DNA from: Zoogloea sp041914405
GTDB taxonomy: Bacteria; Pseudomonadota; Gammaproteobacteria; Burkholderiales; Rhodocyclaceae
Assembly (NCBI RefSeq): GCF_041914405.1
Contig: NZ_JAYSDK010000026.1
Location: 14,799 to 78,798, forward strand
DNA: 64,000 nt
Direction of reading: 5' to 3'
The notes under the pieces were generated by a model that worked only from the letters and a program-made list of their open reading frames with translations, was not told where the DNA came from and made no database searches. Shown in pieces: positions 59,975 to 64,000 of the stretch (the stretch's first letter is position 1; every line of letters begins with the position of its first letter). The position numbers and the translations under genes are program-made.

Positions 59975-60600
59975 GCGTCATGCGGCTTCCGCTTCATTTA
60001 CTGTTCCTCGCTGCGTTATGGGCAGCCGGCGGTGCGACCGCTGCTGACCGCATTGGCGACCCGCTGGCCGGCAAGGCCTGGTCCGATGAGAACGTCTGCA
60101 AGGAATGCCACAACCCCGACGGTAACAGCACGGTGGCCGAGTACCCGCGCCTGGGCGGTCAGCAGGCGGCCTATCTTTATAAGCAGCTACGCGATTTCCG
60201 CGACGGCCGCCGCCGCAACGTGATCATGCAGGCGCTGACGCAGGAACTGGGCGATACGGAGCTGGCCAACGTGGCCGCCCATTTCGCTGCCCAGCCGGTG
60301 ATGAAGGGTGCCGTGCCGAGTACCAGCGCTCTGGGGCGCAGCCTCTTCGAGCAGGGAGACAGTGCCCGTGGCATTCCGGCCTGCAGCGCTTGTCACGGGG
60401 CTGACGGCAAGGGCGGGGCAGCTGGCAGTCTGGCCTATCCAGCCATCGGCGGCCAGCACCGCTTCTACCTGCGCGGTCAGTTGCAGGACTGGCGCAGTGA
60501 CACCCGCCGCAACAGCCCGGACGGCGTCATGAACCAGATTGCCAAGTCGCTCGGCGACAAGGACATCGAAGCACTGGCGGACTATCTTTCAGGCTTGTAG
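59971..60600 (+). CDS. Exported dihaem cytochrome c, copy 2
   Basis: 209 residues. Signal LPLHLLFLAALWAAGGATA; two class I haem sites CKECH and CSACH, each followed by a LGGQQAAYLYKQLRDFRDGRRRN or IGGQHRFYLRGQLQDWRSDTRRNS repeat and the Met-containing VMNQIAKSLGD. Paralogue of the 53418 cytochrome and similar to cytochrome c4. The start is GTG 59971 or ATG 59980. It sits directly before the molybdenum hydroxylase genes and is a plausible electron acceptor for them. Confidence 0.88.
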   Translation: MSVMRLPLHLLFLAALWAAGGATAADRIGDPLAGKAWSDENVCKECHNPDGNSTVAEYPRLGGQQAAYLYKQLRDFRDGRRRNVIMQALTQELGDTELANVAAHFAAQPVMKGAVPSTSALGRSLFEQGDSARGIPACSACHGADGKGGAAGSLAYPAIGGQHRFYLRGQLQDWRSDTRRNSPDGVMNQIAKSLGDKDIEALADYLSGL

Positions 60601-60634
60601 GGCTCGCCTTCAACCATCCGGATCGACCCATTCC

Positions 60635-61117
60635 ATGAGCAAATACACCCTGTCCATCAACGGTCACAGCCGCAGCGTCGAGGCCGCACCGGAAACGCCG
60701 CTGCTGTGGATCCTGCGCGACAGCCTGTCGCTGCTCGGCACCAAGTACGGCTGCGGCATCGGCCAGTGTGGCGCGTGCACGATCCATCTCAACGGCGTGC
60801 CGGCCCGCGCCTGCATGACGCCGGTGTCTACTGTCGGGCGCAAGCAGGTCACCACCATCGAGGGGCTCGATCCGCAGGGCGAGCACCCGCTGCAGCGGGC
60901 CTGGAAGGAACTCGACGTGCCCCAGTGCGGCTACTGCCAGGCCGGCCAGATCATGACTGCCGCGGTGCTGTTGAAGGAGACCCCCCGCCCCAGCGACGAG
61001 GACATCGACGGTGCGATGGTGGGCAATCTGTGCCGCTGCGGCACCTATCTGCGCATCCGCAAGGGCATCCACCGGGCCGCCGAACTCGCCGCCGCTGACA
61101 AGAAGCTCCGCAAATGA
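60635..61117 (+). CDS. [2Fe-2S] subunit of a molybdenum hydroxylase (IorA-like)
   Basis: 160 residues. The N-terminal plant-type cluster uses YGCGIGQCGACTIHLNG plus a later Cys (RACMTP). The C-terminal cluster uses PQCGYCQAGQIMTA and GNLCRCGTYLRIRKG. It is the size of small subunits of two-subunit aldehyde/isoquinoline oxidoreductases that lack a FAD subunit and pass electrons to cytochromes. It has no signal peptide and would be carried out with the Tat-exported large subunit. The large subunit gene overlaps or abuts its stop. Confidence 0.9.
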   Translation: MSKYTLSINGHSRSVEAAPETPLLWILRDSLSLLGTKYGCGIGQCGACTIHLNGVPARACMTPVSTVGRKQVTTIEGLDPQGEHPLQRAWKELDVPQCGYCQAGQIMTAAVLLKETPRPSDEDIDGAMVGNLCRCGTYLRIRKGIHRAAELAAADKKLRK

Positions 61118-61125
61118 GGACGCCA

Positions 61126-63372
61126 ATGAACGCCCCCGATCTCGCCAGCGCCGGCCGCCGCAATTTCCTCCGCCAGTCCGCCGCGGCGGGTGGCGGTCTC
61201 GTGCTCGGCTTCTACCTTAATGGATCGACCCAGGCCGTCGAGCGGCTCGAGAAGCCCGTCGCCGGCGGCGCTGAATTCAAGCCCAGCGCCTTCATCCGCA
61301 TCGGCCGCGACGGCGTCGTGACGCTGGTTTCCAAGCAGCCTGAGATCGGCCAGGGCATCAAGACGTCATTGCCGACGGTGATCGCCGAGGAGTTGGAGGT
61401 CAGCTGGAAGGACGTGCGCATCGTGCAGGGCGACCTGGACCCGGCTTACGGCCGCCAGAGCGCCGGCGGCTCCACGTCCACGCCGACCAACTACGAAGAT
61501 TTCCGCCGCCTCGGCGCTGCGGCCCGGCTGATGCTGGTTGAAGCGGCCGCGCGCAGCTGGAAGGTGCCGGTCGGTGAGTGTTTTGCGGCGGATTCCGCTG
61601 TGCATCACCGCCCGTCGAAGCGCAAGTTGGGCTACGGCCAATTGGTGGACGCGGCGGCGGCGCTGCCGGTGCCCGATCCTAAGAGTGTGCAGATCAAGGA
61701 TCCGAGGGACTTCAAGCTGCTCGGCAAACGCATAGGTGGCGTAGACAACCACCAGGTTGTCACCGGTCAGCCGTTGTTTGGCATCGACACCCAGCTGCCG
61801 GGCATGCTCTACGCGGTATATGAGAAGAGCCCTGTGTTCGGCGGCAAGGTCCGTTCGGCCAACCTGGATGCGATTAAGGCGCTGCCGGGCGTCAAGGACG
61901 CCTTCGTGATCGCCGGGACGGACGACCTTCGTGGCCTGCTGCCGGGCGTGGCGATCATCGCCGAGTCTACCTGGGCGGCGTGGAGCGCCCGCAAGCAACT
62001 GCAGGTGGACTGGGACGAAGGGCGCTTCGCCAACCAGAGCTGGTCCGGCTTCGTCTCCGACGCCCAGCGGCTGTCCAAGCAGGCAGGTGCAAGCGTGCTG
62101 CGCCAGGATGGTGATGTGGGCGCCGCGCTGGCCGGCGCCGCCAAAACGGTCGAGGCCGCCTACAGCTACCCCTTCATTTCCCACGCCAGCTTCGAGCCGC
62201 AGAACTGCACGGCTCACTATAAGGATGGCGTGCTCGAACTTTGGGCACCGACCCAGAACCCGGCCGCCGGTCAGGAGCTGGTCACCGCCACACTGGGCAT
62301 CCCGAAGGACAGGATCGTCCTGCACATCACGCGCAGTGGTGGCGGCTTCGGCCGGCGCCTGTCGGCAGACTACATCGTCGAGGCAGCGGCCATCGCCCAG
62401 CGTGTCCAGGCGCCGGTCAAGCTGACTTGGACGCGGGAGGACGACCTCCGCCACGACCATTTCAGGCCCGCCGGCTTCCACTTCCTGCGCGGCGGCGTCG
62501 ATGCCAAGGGCAAGTTGATCGCCTGGCACAACCATTTTGTGACCTTCGCCAACCCGGTGAGCCGCGACGGCAAGACTACGCTGGTGCCCGGGAGCGGCGG
62601 CAGCCTGTCAGGGGACGAGTTTCCCGGCCGCTGGGTGGACAACTGTCTGCTGGAGCAGTCCGCCATCGAATGCGGCGTGCCGATGGGGCCTTGGCGGGCG
62701 CCGGGCAGTTGCGTCTTCGCGTGGGTCTTCCACAGCTTCATCGACGAACTGGCCCACGCTGCCGGGCGTGACCCGCTGGAGTTCCGCCTCGACATCCTCG
62801 GTGACAAGGCCATCGTGGCCGGCAGCGGCGAGCGGGGTACGCCTTACGACGTCAGTCGCATGCGCCGGGTGCTGCTGCATGTGGCGGACAAGGCCGGTTG
62901 GGGCAAGCGGAAATTCCCGAAAGGGCAGGGGCAGGGCATCGCCTTCCATTTCAGCCACCGGGGCTATATCGCCCAGGTGGCCGAGGTGACGGTAGCGAAG
63001 GACGGTACGCTGAAGGTGGACCGGGTGGTGGTGGCCACCGACATCGGCGCGCAGATCGTCAACCTGTCCGGCGCCGAGAATCAGGTCGAGGGCTCGGTCG
63101 TCGATGGCCTAGGCACGCTGATGTTCCCCGAACTCACCATCGAGCGTGGGCGCATCGTGCAGGGCAATTTCAACGAGTATCCGCTGATCCGCATTGCCGA
63201 TGCGCCGCCAAAGATCGAGGTGCATTTCGTGAAGACCGACTACCCGGTCACTGGTCTAGGCGAGCCAGCCCTGCCGCCGCTGGCCCCGGCCGTCTGCAAC
63301 GCGATCTTTGCCGCAACAGGCAAGCGGGTCCGTCAGTTTCCGCTGGCGCGAACCGACCTGCGTTGGGGTTGA
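61126..63372 (+). CDS. Molybdopterin-binding large subunit, Tat-exported (IorB-like xanthine dehydrogenase family)
   Basis: 748 residues. Twin-arginine signal with GRRNFLRQSAAAGGGLVLG. Molybdenum-cofactor domains carry FIRIGRDGVVTLVSKQPEIGQGIKTSL, GGGFGRRLSADYIVEAA, GPWRAPGSC and the catalytic Glu in VTGLGEPALPPLAPA near the C-terminus. The family hydroxylates aldehydes or N-heteroaromatics with water. The lack of a FAD subunit and the cytochromes upstream point to cytochrome c as acceptor. I chose ATG 61126 because GAGGA precedes it; an in-frame ATG at 61114 is possible. Substrate unknown. Confidence 0.88.
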   Translation: MNAPDLASAGRRNFLRQSAAAGGGLVLGFYLNGSTQAVERLEKPVAGGAEFKPSAFIRIGRDGVVTLVSKQPEIGQGIKTSLPTVIAEELEVSWKDVRIVQGDLDPAYGRQSAGGSTSTPTNYEDFRRLGAAARLMLVEAAARSWKVPVGECFAADSAVHHRPSKRKLGYGQLVDAAAALPVPDPKSVQIKDPRDFKLLGKRIGGVDNHQVVTGQPLFGIDTQLPGMLYAVYEKSPVFGGKVRSANLDAIKALPGVKDAFVIAGTDDLRGLLPGVAIIAESTWAAWSARKQLQVDWDEGRFANQSWSGFVSDAQRLSKQAGASVLRQDGDVGAALAGAAKTVEAAYSYPFISHASFEPQNCTAHYKDGVLELWAPTQNPAAGQELVTATLGIPKDRIVLHITRSGGGFGRRLSADYIVEAAAIAQRVQAPVKLTWTREDDLRHDHFRPAGFHFLRGGVDAKGKLIAWHNHFVTFANPVSRDGKTTLVPGSGGSLSGDEFPGRWVDNCLLEQSAIECGVPMGPWRAPGSCVFAWVFHSFIDELAHAAGRDPLEFRLDILGDKAIVAGSGERGTPYDVSRMRRVLLHVADKAGWGKRKFPKGQGQGIAFHFSHRGYIAQVAEVTVAKDGTLKVDRVVVATDIGAQIVNLSGAENQVEGSVVDGLGTLMFPELTIERGRIVQGNFNEYPLIRIADAPPKIEVHFVKTDYPVTGLGEPALPPLAPAVCNAIFAATGKRVRQFPLARTDLRWG

Positions 63373-63408
63373 GCGCGGTGCGCAGAATGTCCTGAAGGAG
63401 AGGGAGCG

Positions 63409-63792
63409 ATGCGTTACGTGATCCTGCTGGTGTGGCTGGTCGTCGTCGGCGTGATCATCGGCTGGCTGGGTCTGGCTGCGGCGGAGGATGAAGCTGGCAA
63501 GACCGAGCTGACCAACGCACCAGAGCTTTCCATTCCGGCAGTCAATGGCCGCGGCGTTCGCGACTGGGTTGCCGAGGACGACCGTACCCTGCTAATCCAG
63601 GATAACTTCCGCAAGTGGTACAAGGTCCGCCTGATGGTGCCGTCGCGGCATCTGCTCCACGCCGAGAGCATCGGCTTCGTCACCGGGCCGTCTGGCATCC
63701 TCGACACCACTGGCGCGGTGGTTGTGCGCGGGCAGAAGACGCCGGTCGTATCCATCACTGCGAGTGAGGGTCCGAAGCGCCAGCGGCGTTGA
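63409..63792 (+). CDS. Hypothetical exported or anchored protein (DUF6491-like)
   Basis: 127 residues with an N-terminal hydrophobic segment (VILLVWLVVVGVIIGWLGLA) acting as signal or anchor. The core IPAVNGRGVRDWVAEDDRTLLIQDNFRKWYKVRLM, followed by a small beta-rich part, resembles DUF6491 proteins in outline. That likeness is judged by eye and is weak. It follows the molybdenum hydroxylase by 36 bp after GGAGAGGGAG and is probably the last gene of the operon. Confidence 0.65.
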   Translation: MRYVILLVWLVVVGVIIGWLGLAAAEDEAGKTELTNAPELSIPAVNGRGVRDWVAEDDRTLLIQDNFRKWYKVRLMVPSRHLLHAESIGFVTGPSGILDTTGAVVVRGQKTPVVSITASEGPKRQRR

Positions 63793-64000
63793 GACGTGTT
63801 TGGGACGCTCGCGGGTGACCTATTGTTCATGCCCCGCTGTTTACCCTTCCGTGAATTGCCGTGGTGTTGGCGGTATCTGAGCGCGTGGCGTCACTTCTTC
63901 AGTCGCGGCTGAATAGTGCAGACAAAGAGCGGTTGTAGCCTGTCGGCAATCGTCTGCTGGGCACTGGGCACCTGCTCGAGAATTATTTTGTCGAATGGTG
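63793..64000. other. Right edge of window, no supported feature
   Basis: 208 bp. A leftward frame stays open from the edge and its first residues look protein-like, but it runs antisense into the 63409 gene without a stop. I cannot support a gene without the sequence beyond 64000. Confidence 0.4.

Noticed and set aside
63829..64000. Leftward partial gene at the right edge
   Set aside because: The frame does not close before entering the 63409 gene antisense, so a real 3' end cannot be identified here.

Overview
The window is high-GC DNA from a betaproteobacterium, most likely a Rhodocyclales-type organism. This is inferred from the gene families, the ispB/tRNA-Pro neighbourhood, metX/metY, the Pls/PosA-type synthetase and the c-di-GMP proteins. 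I see no rRNA, CRISPR array, prophage or intact insertion sequence. Coding density is high. Many genes overlap by 4 bp (ATGA or TTGA), which points to translationally coupled operons.

Region 1 (1-17 kb) is mostly housekeeping: the 3' end of a PilY1-type pilus gene, tRNA-Thr(CGT), tRNA-His(GTG), rhlE, rlmM, a Tas-like aldo-keto reductase, a coupled HD-GYP/EAL pair, a small lipoprotein, ugpB/ugpQ-like genes, ispB, tRNA-Pro(CGG) and one large membrane-bound Pls/PosA-family NRPS.

Region 2 (17-34 kb) is a sulfur-acquisition island: metY-metX, a periplasmic metallo-beta-lactamase-fold protein, sulfate-binding protein sbp, an RBBP9-like hydrolase, cysK-cysE with a coupled XRE regulator, a FadL-type porin, a split YeeE/YedE (thiosulfate-transporter family) pair, an AraC regulator, and an AhpD-like / acyl-CoA-dehydrogenase-like / SsuBAC-like operon for organosulfur compounds. 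A promoter motif I derived by eye (TTGGTTCG, about 21 bp, then TAnnnT) precedes metY, sbp, cysK, the AraC gene and, unexpectedly, a degenerate EAL gene at 35 kb. It looks like one sulfur regulon, possibly under a CysB-type activator.

Region 3 (34-42 kb) holds the degenerate EAL protein, an orphan FlhA C-terminal remnant, a His-rich exported protein, an unknown acidic protein, a Tat-exported thioredoxin-like protein, a DsbD/ScsB-like reductase, a secreted lectin-like protein and a PepSY membrane protein.

Region 4 (42-63.8 kb) is the most unusual part. Two large TonB-dependent receptors, each with an N-terminal coiled coil, are followed by two paralogous cassettes of exported proteins: a DUF1549/DUF1553 protein carrying a CxxCH haem motif, a Tat-exported DUF1501 protein of the sulfatase/alkaline-phosphatase superfamily type, a secreted peroxiredoxin and a dihaem cytochrome c. 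The second cassette also has two small cytochrome c'-like proteins. It runs into a [2Fe-2S] subunit and a Tat-exported molybdenum hydroxylase subunit. Good matches to the sigma-54 -24/-12 promoter precede the PepSY gene, both receptors and the first DUF1549 gene. I propose that this region encodes an inducible system that imports a compound across the outer membrane and processes it oxidatively in the periplasm. The substrate is unknown. An organosulfur compound is possible because of the neighbouring island, but nothing in the sequence proves it.
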